64,000 nt of DNA, from contig NZ_BDFO01000001.1 of NCBI RefSeq assembly GCF_001748245.1, forward strand, positions 4,173,853 through 4,237,852, given 5' to 3'. Shown piece after piece: positions 53,838 through 62,217 of the stretch (positions are counted from its first letter, which is position 1; each line of letters begins with the position of its first letter). The translations under genes and the position numbers were made by a program. This DNA is from Oligoflexus tunisiensis. Lineage in GTDB: Bacteria > Bdellovibrionota_B > Oligoflexia > Oligoflexales > Oligoflexaceae. The notes below the pieces were generated by a model. It searched no databases. It was not told the origin of the DNA and saw only the letters and a program-made list of their open reading frames with translations.

Positions 53838-55064
53838 ATGTCACCCCATTCATTGACTCGTCAACTCTTCTCGGTCAACGTAATCGTGTCGGCTTTGGGC
53901 TATTTCGTCGACTCCTATGACATTGTACTTTTCAGCGTCGTTCGCATGGCGAGCCTTCGAAGTCTCGGTGTCCCCGAGGATCAACTCCTCAATGTTGGTG
54001 TGCATCTGATGAATCTTCAGATGGGCGGCATGCTGCTGGGCGGCATTTTGTTCGGTATTCTGGGCGATAAGCGTGGCCGCCTCTCGGTACTCTTCGGTTC
54101 AATCTTTCTCTATTCCGCCGCCAATCTGTTAAATGCCTTCGTGACTTCGACGGAAGCCTACGGCGTCCTGCGCTTTATCGCCGGTGTTGGCCTGGCTGGC
54201 GAGCTGGGGGCGGCGGTGACCCTTGTGGGTGAGACGATGTCCAAGGAGACACGTGGATATGGCACCTGTTTGATTGCAGGATGCGGTGTCAGTGGCGCGG
54301 CCCTGGCGGCCTATGTCGGCGGGGCCTTTACCTGGCAGACGTCTTATGTGATAGGAGGTCTTATGGGCTTTCTCCTCCTTTTGGTGCGCATCCGCGTGAC
54401 CGAATCGACCATTTTTCTGCAGATGCGCCGGACCCTCGTTCCCCGAGGACGGTTTTTTTCCCTCTTCACCGACCGCCGTCGGGCCCTGCGTTTCCTCCAG
54501 TGCATCTTGATCGGCGTTCCGATCGCCTTCATATTTTCCATTTTTTTGACACTCTCACCCGAATTGGGCAAAGCTCTGGGCGCGACCAGTCCTATTGTTC
54601 CTGGCAAGGTCATCATGTTTTACTACATAGGTCAGATGATTGGAGACCTGAGCAGCGGTATCACCAGCCAGATCCTGCGCAGCCGCAGGAAGGCCGTGGC
54701 CGGATTCCTGAGCGTTTCCATGCTTCTTATCGTGCACTTTTTGTTCACGCGTGGGCGCGATAGCTCGTATTACTATGCCCTCTACTTCGCCCTCGGCATA
54801 TCGTTCGGGTTTTGGGCGCTGTTCATTACCATCGCCGCGGAACAGTTCGGCACGAATCTGCGGGCCACGGTGGCGACGACCGTACCCAATCTCGTTCGAG
54901 GCCTCATCGTCATCGTTACATCCATTTTTCAGGTGCTCAGGCCATCGGTTGGGGTGGTGAATAGCGCCCTCATCCTGGGTATCGGTTGTGCCTTATTAGC
55001 ATATTCGGCCTTGCTCTTCATTCCAGAGACCTTTGGCAAGGACCTGAATTATATCGAGACCTGA
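53838..55064 (+). CDS. MFS transporter, metabolite/proton symporter type
   Basis: The product has 408 residues and 12 predicted membrane helices. ATG 53838 (GGGAGA upstream) is preferred; the frame extends to 53592 without features. The MFS signature between helices 2 and 3 is GILGDKRGRLSVLFGS, and NLLNAF and GVGLAGELGAAVTLVGE follow in helices 4 and 5. The family imports organic acids, sugars or other small metabolites with protons. The substrate cannot be predicted. The gene appears to stand alone. Confidence 0.8.
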   Translation: MSPHSLTRQLFSVNVIVSALGYFVDSYDIVLFSVVRMASLRSLGVPEDQLLNVGVHLMNLQMGGMLLGGILFGILGDKRGRLSVLFGSIFLYSAANLLNAFVTSTEAYGVLRFIAGVGLAGELGAAVTLVGETMSKETRGYGTCLIAGCGVSGAALAAYVGGAFTWQTSYVIGGLMGFLLLLVRIRVTESTIFLQMRRTLVPRGRFFSLFTDRRRALRFLQCILIGVPIAFIFSIFLTLSPELGKALGATSPIVPGKVIMFYYIGQMIGDLSSGITSQILRSRRKAVAGFLSVSMLLIVHFLFTRGRDSSYYYALYFALGISFGFWALFITIAAEQFGTNLRATVATTVPNLVRGLIVIVTSIFQVLRPSVGVVNSALILGIGCALLAYSALLFIPETFGKDLNYIET

Positions 55065-55220
55065 CCTGGTACTCTGCAGTATTGTTTAAACGCCGCACAT
55101 AATTCAAGGACTCTGGCATGCAGACAGCTGGCGGCAGATGTCATTGCAACTTGTCTGACGGCGCCTCACGGTAACGTCTCATGACCCTATTGAGCGGAGT
55201 TGACTTGCACGAGGTCCATA

Positions 55221-57851
55221 ATGGTTGAGCTTGAATATGAGATGGGTCAGATTGCAAAACATGACCATCTCTGCTTCGTCTATGAAAACCTCGCTGAGCA
55301 AATCGCTGTGATGCTCCCCTTCATGAACGATGGTTTTCATCTCAATCACAAGACCATTTATTGTTCCAATGACGGCTCGAAAAGGGCGGTCGTGAAAGCT
55401 CTCCATCAGGCCGGCATCGATACGGGAGCCCTGAGCTTCGTGACCTCAAAGCTGAGCAAGCGGGCTCGACGTGACTTCAATCCCCTTCCCATGATCGATC
55501 TCCTGCGCTCCCAGGTTGAGAATGCGCTGGCTGCAGGTTTCTCTGGCGTGCGCCTGATTATTGAGATGAGCTGGTGCCTCGAAGCGGAGAGCGCTCACGG
55601 GAACCTTGCCGAATTCGAAGCTTCCTTACATCATTTTATCGCGGAAAGTCCCGCGATAGCCCTTTGCCAGTACGATAAGCATCGCTTTCCGGCCGCGAGG
55701 ATCAAGGAGGTTCTCCGTTGTCATGCGACCGCCATCCTCGGCAACCAAATGTGCCGTAATTTTTTCTACGAACCTCCTGATATCCGACTCGGCAAGCCGT
55801 CTGTTGAGGACCAGGTCGAGTGGATGATCGGGAAACTGAAAGGCTTCAACGCCGAGGAAAGACGCCATGAGGAAGGCAACAAGACGTTTCTCTACCAGGG
55901 AAAACACTTCCGGCTCATCACGGAAACGTTGCCGGATGTGGTGTCTTATGCTGACAAAGACCTGCGCTTTCGGTTTGTCAATCCAGCCTATGAAAAGTGG
56001 TTCGGCCTCAAGCCGGAAGACGTGTGCGGGCGCCGCGTCGTCGATGTCCTGCTGGATGTCATCGGTGAGGAATCGTACAAAGAGATCCTATCGTATATGG
56101 AGAGGGCTCTGGCAGGAGAGGTTGTCAGCGTCGAGACTTACATACCCTATAAAGCCGGCGCTGCGCGCTATATCAAGGCTTCCTATGCACCCGATATCGA
56201 CCTTGATGGAACGGTCAAAGGTTTTTTCACCATCGTGAACGACATCTCGGAGAGCAAGCGTTTCGAAGCATCCCTGCGCGAGAGCGAAGAGAGCTTTCGC
56301 GCCATGTTTGAGACCGCCTCCGTTGGCAAAGCGGTAGCGAACCCCGTGAACGGACAATTTCTCCAGGTCAACAAAAAGCTTTGCGAGATGACCGGCTACA
56401 CGGAGAGTGAACTCCTGTCGATGAATTTCTTTGCCATCACCCATGCCGACGACCAGCCGCGGGCGACGAAAGCCTGGCAAAGAACGTATCAGGGTGAAGA
56501 CCCGGATTACTATGATGAAATGCGCTATGTTTGCAAAGATGGGACTATCAAGTGGGTCGCCGTGAATGCCAACCTGCGTCTGGACAAGGATGGAAGTCCC
56601 ATCAAGGCTTTTGGCGTCATCCAGGATATTACGGAACGCAAGCAGGTCGAACGGGAAATACGCCTGGCGAAGAGTGCAGCCGAGACTGCCAATCAAATGA
56701 AAAGCGCTTTTCTCGCCAATATGAGCCATGAGCTCCGCACGCCACTCAATGCCATCCTCGGCTTCAGCCAGCTTCTCAAGGCCTCGGATCTGGATACGGA
56801 CACCAGGACCGATTACATTGATATCATTGATCGCAATGGCAACGCGCTCATTGCCTTGATCGATGACATTCTCGACTTATCGAAGATCGAAGCCGGGCAG
56901 CTTAAAATTGTAAAAGAGCGCGTCCCGCTTTCACGAGTTCTTACGGACCTGACGTCCTCGATCGGCATTCAGGCTCAGAAGAAGGGTATCGAATTTCTTG
57001 TCAGGACCTCAGGCCCCCTCCCGGAATCCATTGATACGGATCCCTTACGCTTGCGTCAGATCCTCTTGAACATCGCGGGCAATGCCGTGAAGTTTACCGA
57101 GTACGGCCGCGTCGAGGTCCTGGTCAAACTCAAGGACAACGGCACGCAGTTGAGATTTGTTGTCAAAGATACCGGCTGCGGCATCGCGGAGGAAGCGGGA
57201 AAGAATCTCTTCCAGCCGTTTGTGCAAGCTGACCCGTCCTTGACCCGGAAATTTGGGGGCACGGGCCTCGGACTCATACTCTCCAGAAAACTGGCGCAGA
57301 AACTGGGGGGCAATGTTGAATTGGTCGAAAGCCATCCGGGAGTCGGCAGTACATTTGAGGTGTTCATTGACCCCGGTCCAATGGAAAGGAAACTGGAATC
57401 TCCCATTGTTCCTGACCAGAAGAAAGATCCAGGCGTTGCACTCCCCCCTCCCGAGGCCCTGAATGGCGCCAAAATCCTTGTGGCCGAGGATTCCCCGGAC
57501 AACCAGATCCTCATTCAGCGTTTGCTGAAACGAAGCGGTGCGCAGGTCGATGTTGTCGATGACGGCGCCAAAGCCGTGAAACAGGCCATGAATGGAATTT
57601 ATGATGTCATCTTAATGGACATGCACATGCCTGTCCTGGACGGCCACGCCGCCGTGAGCACCCTGCGCGGCAAGGGTTATGGAAAGCCGATCATCGCCCT
57701 GACAGCCCACGCCTTGCCTGAAGACCGGGAGCGATCGCTTCTTGCAGGCTGTGACGATCATTTATCGAAGCCCATCAATTATGTCCAACTGATTGCCATG
57801 CTCGCCCAGTATGTTCGTTCGTCCCCATCTGCTGGAAAATACGGACGATGA
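55221..57851 (+). CDS. MEDS-PAS-PAS hybrid histidine kinase with receiver
   Basis: The product has 876 residues from ATG 55221 (GAGGT upstream). Residues 10-185 form a MEDS (DcmR-type) sensory domain (HDHLCFVYENLAEQ, EMSWCLEAESAH, LCQYDKHRF). Two PAS domains follow (about 220-345 and 355-480). The kinase has H503 in MSHELRTPLNAILGF and an ATPase with NIAGNAVKFTEYGR and GTGLGLILS. A receiver domain with D800 in VILMDMHMPVLDGHAA ends the protein. No membrane helices are seen, so it is cytoplasmic. The phosphate may pass to an unlinked Hpt or regulator. MEDS ligands are unclear (methylated or halogenated compounds in DcmR). Confidence 0.8.
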   Translation: MVELEYEMGQIAKHDHLCFVYENLAEQIAVMLPFMNDGFHLNHKTIYCSNDGSKRAVVKALHQAGIDTGALSFVTSKLSKRARRDFNPLPMIDLLRSQVENALAAGFSGVRLIIEMSWCLEAESAHGNLAEFEASLHHFIAESPAIALCQYDKHRFPAARIKEVLRCHATAILGNQMCRNFFYEPPDIRLGKPSVEDQVEWMIGKLKGFNAEERRHEEGNKTFLYQGKHFRLITETLPDVVSYADKDLRFRFVNPAYEKWFGLKPEDVCGRRVVDVLLDVIGEESYKEILSYMERALAGEVVSVETYIPYKAGAARYIKASYAPDIDLDGTVKGFFTIVNDISESKRFEASLRESEESFRAMFETASVGKAVANPVNGQFLQVNKKLCEMTGYTESELLSMNFFAITHADDQPRATKAWQRTYQGEDPDYYDEMRYVCKDGTIKWVAVNANLRLDKDGSPIKAFGVIQDITERKQVEREIRLAKSAAETANQMKSAFLANMSHELRTPLNAILGFSQLLKASDLDTDTRTDYIDIIDRNGNALIALIDDILDLSKIEAGQLKIVKERVPLSRVLTDLTSSIGIQAQKKGIEFLVRTSGPLPESIDTDPLRLRQILLNIAGNAVKFTEYGRVEVLVKLKDNGTQLRFVVKDTGCGIAEEAGKNLFQPFVQADPSLTRKFGGTGLGLILSRKLAQKLGGNVELVESHPGVGSTFEVFIDPGPMERKLESPIVPDQKKDPGVALPPPEALNGAKILVAEDSPDNQILIQRLLKRSGAQVDVVDDGAKAVKQAMNGIYDVILMDMHMPVLDGHAAVSTLRGKGYGKPIIALTAHALPEDRERSLLAGCDDHLSKPINYVQLIAMLAQYVRSSPSAGKYGR

Positions 57852-57923
57852 AAATCTTGCGTTGCCACGGCCACTGTTGTTAACTCCTCCCTGGAAGCAC
57901 ACAACGAAAACAAGGAGTCAACG

Positions 57924-58538
57924 ATGAGCACAAGGATCGAAGTCTTTGGCCGACGCGGTGACGGCTCGGACATGGCTGAGGCCTTCCTGACATTGGCCGG
58001 CATCCCCTACGATTTTATGAGCCTGGAAAAATATGACGAGCCCGGCCCCGACCGCGATCGACTGCTCGCTTTGAATAGTCTGGGTCAGGTTCCCACACTC
58101 AGGCTGCCTAACGGAAAAATCCTCACCGAATCTCTGGCCGTCGCCGTTTATGCCCAGACCGCAAATCCCGAGGCGCCCTTGATTCCCAAGGACACCAACC
58201 TCATCCCAGACTTCTGGCGCTATGCGGTCATGCTTGTCGCCGCCATCTACCCAACGTTTACTTACGGTGACAATCCAGCGAAGTGGGTCGGCGAAGCCGC
58301 AGGTCCGCAGCTGAGAAAATCAACGGACGAACGCTGCAAGACACTGTGGCGCTTTATGGAACAGCAGGCGGGGGCGCCCTACTTCCTGGGAACCAGCATG
58401 ACAGCTCTCGATATTTACGTCCGGGTCATGACCAGGTGGAGACCCGGCCCCGCGTGGTTCGAAGCCGAAACTCCGAAGCTCCTCCAAATCCAGCACCGCG
58501 TGAGTGAGGACCCACGGCTCAAGTCCATCTGGGGTTAG
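57924..58538 (+). CDS. Glutathione S-transferase family protein
   Basis: The product has 204 residues. The N-terminal thioredoxin-like half has the cis-Pro glutathione motif GQVPTLRLPNGKILTESLAVAVYA. The C-terminal half is helical. ATG 57924 has AAGGAGTCAACG upstream. It would conjugate or reduce electrophiles in the cytoplasm. Substrate is unknown. It is transcribed as a single gene, 72 bases after the hybrid kinase. Confidence 0.85.
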   Translation: MSTRIEVFGRRGDGSDMAEAFLTLAGIPYDFMSLEKYDEPGPDRDRLLALNSLGQVPTLRLPNGKILTESLAVAVYAQTANPEAPLIPKDTNLIPDFWRYAVMLVAAIYPTFTYGDNPAKWVGEAAGPQLRKSTDERCKTLWRFMEQQAGAPYFLGTSMTALDIYVRVMTRWRPGPAWFEAETPKLLQIQHRVSEDPRLKSIWG

Positions 58539-58764
58539 GATAAACGCCTTTCCCTGCAAGGGCCGCAAGGCCCCGCACACTTCATTTGCATTTTCGCGGA
58601 ATAAGGTTGATTCCACCCACACAATCAGCCGATTGCGATAGCGGTGACGGTCCCCCTGAAGACACCGATCACGCGGTTTCTGCGATTGACGAAAACCAGC
58701 CTCAAGTCTGTGATCAGACTGCCGAAGGGTAATCAGGAATATTATTTACAATGAGGCCATCCAT

Positions 58765-60762
58765 TTGCGCGCTTTAGGGCTCATCCTTGCTTTCATGCTA
58801 GGGCTGGCAACAGAAGCCAGGGCGGAGCGCGTTTTAAGCATCAGCGAAGGCTTTCGCGAACAATCGCTGGGTTCCTACCTGGACGTTTTTGAAGATCCTG
58901 ATGGCTCCTTGGAAATCCATGATGTGGCCAAGCAACCCATGAGCTTCCAGCCTCTCCCCGGTGCCATACCCGTTTATAGTTTCACCGATTCCGCCTACTG
59001 GTTCCGCCTCGTTCTCCATAATCCCGACGCTCAGGACAAAAAGCTCTTCCTGCAGTCCGGGTGCTCCTGGCTCGATTCCGTCACGCTCTATCGCCCCGAC
59101 GGCGGCAGCTGGTCCCGCGAGGAGGTCGGCGACCTTCTGCCCCACAACGAACGTCAGATCCGCTCCATACTTCCGACCTTCCAAATCAATCTGCCGGCTC
59201 ATGAGCAGGCGGTTTACTATCTGCGCGTCCAGACCACGGATGCCTTCATCATGCCTGTTTTTCTTCGCGCGGAGGAAGCTCACTATGAGCATGAACGGCA
59301 CAAGGAGTACATGTCCGGTGTGCTGTTCGGATTGATCGGCGTGATGTTCATCTTCAACCTCATCGTTTATATCTTTTCCAGGGACCTCGCGTACCTTATC
59401 TATTCGATCAATCTCCTGGCCTGGTTTTCCCTCTTCTTCACACTGGACGGCTATGCCTTCGCCTGGCTCTGGCCTCAGAGCGACTGGTGGACCAACCGCG
59501 TCTATGTCCTCTCCATCATCATGAGCACAGTCTGGGGCACGCTCTTCGCCAAGGAATTCCTGCGGACCTATGAAATCGTCCCCCGCGTTGATCGACTGAT
59601 TAACCTCTGGCTCGCAAGCCAGATCATGCTGACCCTCGGCACCTTTATCTTCGCGTACACCTGGGTCCTGCTGCTCGCCTGTCTCTCCGCTCTCTTCTTT
59701 TGCCTCATGATCCCTCCCGTGGCCTTCATGGTCCTGCGGCGTGGATTTCGCCCGGCACGCTATTACCTCTGCTCCTGGATTTTTCCGGCTTATACAGCCT
59801 GCCACTATCTCTTGATCATTTTTGGAGTCATCCCGGCCAACGGCACGAATATCTATATTCTCCACGCGGGGATTGCGCTGGAGGTCATCATGCTCTCGGT
59901 GGCCCTGGGCGATCGGATGCGGCAGCTGACTCAGGAACGCAAGGACCTGCAGCATGGCCTCGAAGTGGCTCGTGTCGTGCAGGAATCCTTCCTGCTGAAG
60001 GACATCCGTACCTCCACCATGGAAATGGACTTTATTTACCGACCCTCGGATGCCCTGGGTGGTGACTGGTTCGCCTGCATGGAACGCGAGGACCAGCAGC
60101 GCCTTTACGTGTGTCTCGGTGATGTCACAGGCCACGGAATCGCCACTTCACTGATCACAGGCTCGGCTGCCGGCAGCTTTCAAACGGCTGTTCTATCTCT
60201 GCCTTCCCAGCAGACCCTGGAAAAGGCTGCCGAAACACTGGCCACGCAGTTGAATGAAACCATCCTGCGCGTGGGCACCAAACAGAATGCGATGATGACC
60301 TGCACCCTGCTTGTGATTGATCTCGTCACGCTGGATTGCCTTTACCTGAACGCCGGGCACGTCAATGTCTTCGTAAAATCAGCCGACGTGGTCCACGTCT
60401 ACCTGCGGCGCGGAAGCATTTTGGGCTTCAACCGCATGCCCATATTCCAGCCTATTCATGTCCCGCTCAGCCCCGGCGATATCATTATTCTTTACAGCGA
60501 TGGTCTCGTGGAAAATCAGAGCGAAAAGGCCCAGGCGCTCACACCCCGGACCCTGACGCACCTCATCAGGAAAAGCGCAAACATCGAAGACCTGAAGACG
60601 GACCTGGCACGTTATATGGATCAATCCGGCTCACAGGGTCAGCCGCATGATGATGCCACCGTCCTGATGCTCAGGATTCTTTCCAGGCAGGAGCCACGGA
60701 CCCACCCATCGACAGAAGTTGTTACGATTTCCCCGGGGCCGATCACTTCTTCGGTCGGGTAA
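58765..60762 (+). CDS. 7TMR-DISM receptor with SpoIIE/PP2C phosphatase output
   Basis: The product has 665 residues from a TTG start (GAGG about 8 bases upstream; the ATG at 58751 leads to a stop). A signal peptide, a 7TMR-DISM extracellular domain (about 25-180) and seven helices (about 185-400) are followed by a coiled coil and a SpoIIE/RsbU-type phosphatase. The metal-binding acidic residues are in GGDWFACMERED, LGDVTGHGIATSL, LYSDGLVENQ and HDDATVLML. The family dephosphorylates anti-sigma antagonist proteins. This is the third 7TMR protein in the window, with a different output. The antagonist and sigma factor genes are not adjacent. Confidence 0.85.
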   Translation: MRALGLILAFMLGLATEARAERVLSISEGFREQSLGSYLDVFEDPDGSLEIHDVAKQPMSFQPLPGAIPVYSFTDSAYWFRLVLHNPDAQDKKLFLQSGCSWLDSVTLYRPDGGSWSREEVGDLLPHNERQIRSILPTFQINLPAHEQAVYYLRVQTTDAFIMPVFLRAEEAHYEHERHKEYMSGVLFGLIGVMFIFNLIVYIFSRDLAYLIYSINLLAWFSLFFTLDGYAFAWLWPQSDWWTNRVYVLSIIMSTVWGTLFAKEFLRTYEIVPRVDRLINLWLASQIMLTLGTFIFAYTWVLLLACLSALFFCLMIPPVAFMVLRRGFRPARYYLCSWIFPAYTACHYLLIIFGVIPANGTNIYILHAGIALEVIMLSVALGDRMRQLTQERKDLQHGLEVARVVQESFLLKDIRTSTMEMDFIYRPSDALGGDWFACMEREDQQRLYVCLGDVTGHGIATSLITGSAAGSFQTAVLSLPSQQTLEKAAETLATQLNETILRVGTKQNAMMTCTLLVIDLVTLDCLYLNAGHVNVFVKSADVVHVYLRRGSILGFNRMPIFQPIHVPLSPGDIIILYSDGLVENQSEKAQALTPRTLTHLIRKSANIEDLKTDLARYMDQSGSQGQPHDDATVLMLRILSRQEPRTHPSTEVVTISPGPITSSVG

Positions 60763-60878
60763 AAATTCGGATCGATGGACTCGATAATCGTGAATTAATT
60801 TGGAAAGTCTGCGGTCCTTGGCTCTCTCTCAATTCCCCAGGCCGATCAGCCGATAAAGTCTCTAAATCCAGGAGTCGC

Positions 60879-61514
60879 ATGGTGAAAAATATCTCCTTGA
60901 GAGCCGCCCTATTTCTGATGGCCTTTGCTGTTTCGTGCAACAGCAAAGGGTCCTTGGAGAGCAGCGCGCAGAGTCAGCTGAATCCCGCGTCTCTCGATTC
61001 ATCCGTTGATATGATGCCCTCGCACCATGAAATCAAGGAAGGTCGACCGGAAGAGTATCCTGCACCCAATCCGATCGAGGTCCCGGAAAACGCCAGTCCC
61101 ATGACCGTGACCCCCAATCCAGAGGAATTGGTGGTTCCGCCATCACAAATTGCGGGAACCTATTTCACAGGAAAGATCATAGCCAAGGAAACCGTCTCGA
61201 ATTCAGCAAAAATGCTGGTTGGTGTGGCGGCCTTCAAGGATAACATTCTGATGTCCACGGATCCCGACCGTTTCACGTTGACCTATGCTCTGCCGGGCGA
61301 ACTGCTGACCCCGAATGTGTCGGCAAACTTTGCGGCGAATAGCATTGGCAAGTGGGATCGCGTCATCGAAATCCATGGCCCATCCCTGGTCGAGATCGAA
61401 GCCAGCTTCGACAGGATCGTGGTGGCCATCAGGATCGTGGAGAGAGTCAACCTGGTTCCCGTTCCCACGAATGAAACGAGAACCCTGGCCGCGATCATCG
61501 CCGGGACTCCCTGA
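60879..61514 (+). CDS. Small lipoprotein of unknown function
   Basis: The product has 211 residues with a signal peptide and lipobox (MAFAVSC). A Pro/Glu-rich linker (about 25-95) leads to a beta-rich C-terminal domain. I recognise no family. A GTG-less ATG start at 60879 follows GGAGTCGC, a good site. It lies downstream of the phosphatase but with its own spacer. Confidence 0.65.
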   Translation: MVKNISLRAALFLMAFAVSCNSKGSLESSAQSQLNPASLDSSVDMMPSHHEIKEGRPEEYPAPNPIEVPENASPMTVTPNPEELVVPPSQIAGTYFTGKIIAKETVSNSAKMLVGVAAFKDNILMSTDPDRFTLTYALPGELLTPNVSANFAANSIGKWDRVIEIHGPSLVEIEASFDRIVVAIRIVERVNLVPVPTNETRTLAAIIAGTP

Positions 61515-61529
61515 ATCGGGGCCTGGCGG

Positions 61530-62135
61530 TTACTTGATGAGGCCTTCCGCTTTTAATGCAGCCTGAACGCCTGGGCGACTCCGAACCGTTTCCATATAGC
61601 GGCTCAGCTCAGGCCATTTGGAAAGCTCGATGCCGTGGACGTTGGTCCAGTTCAATATCGTGAAAGCATAGCAATCGACGACACTATAGGCATTGCCCAA
61701 CATGAACTTGCCGCCGGCCACGCGGCTTGACATGAAATCAAATTTCCTGCCGAGCATGTCCTTGGTGATATTTTTCACTTCAGCCGGCAATGCGGGATTC
61801 CAAAGGGGACCGAAACCTTTATGAAGTTCGGTGGCAACGAAGTTGAGAGCTTCGAGCGCGTGCCAGTGCTCCATTGTATTGCCCTGGGGCAGGAGCCGGG
61901 CTTCAGGCTTCAGATTCGCAATGTACTGCAGAATCACCGCACATTCCGTTAATCTTTCTCCATTATCGAGTTGCAGGACAGGAACCTGGCCTTTGGGGTT
62001 CACTTTCGTGAAATCACCGTCCTGCCAGGTCTTGGCTCGAAGGTCCACCGGCTCCAGCGTAACTTTCAAACCGGCTTCATGCAGAGCAATATGGGGAGCC
62101 AAAGAACATGCGCCTTGAGTGTAAAATAGTTTCAT
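61530..62135 (-). CDS. Glutathione S-transferase, beta class-like
   Basis: The product has 201 residues. ATG 62135 with GAGGATCGTC upstream is preferred to 62147. The start MKLFYTQGACSLAPHIALHE is the beta-class GST pattern with the catalytic Cys/Ser region (C10, S11). GQVPVLQLDNGERLTECAVI contains the cis-Pro glutathione site. Beta GSTs detoxify electrophiles and protect against oxidative stress. It is the second GST in the window and is transcribed alone. Confidence 0.9.
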   Translation of the reverse strand: MKLFYTQGACSLAPHIALHEAGLKVTLEPVDLRAKTWQDGDFTKVNPKGQVPVLQLDNGERLTECAVILQYIANLKPEARLLPQGNTMEHWHALEALNFVATELHKGFGPLWNPALPAEVKNITKDMLGRKFDFMSSRVAGGKFMLGNAYSVVDCYAFTILNWTNVHGIELSKWPELSRYMETVRSRPGVQAALKAEGLIK

Positions 62136-62217
62136 GACGATCCTCAATGAACAAAGTTGTCAAGCTTGCCTAAGCCCGGCTCATCATATCATGCAAATCG
62201 GAGCTTCTTAAGCAGTA

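Noticed and set aside
58834..60135. 433-codon minus-strand frame inside the 7TMR phosphatase
   Set aside because: Extremely acidic/His-rich low-complexity translation, typical of the reverse of membrane helices.
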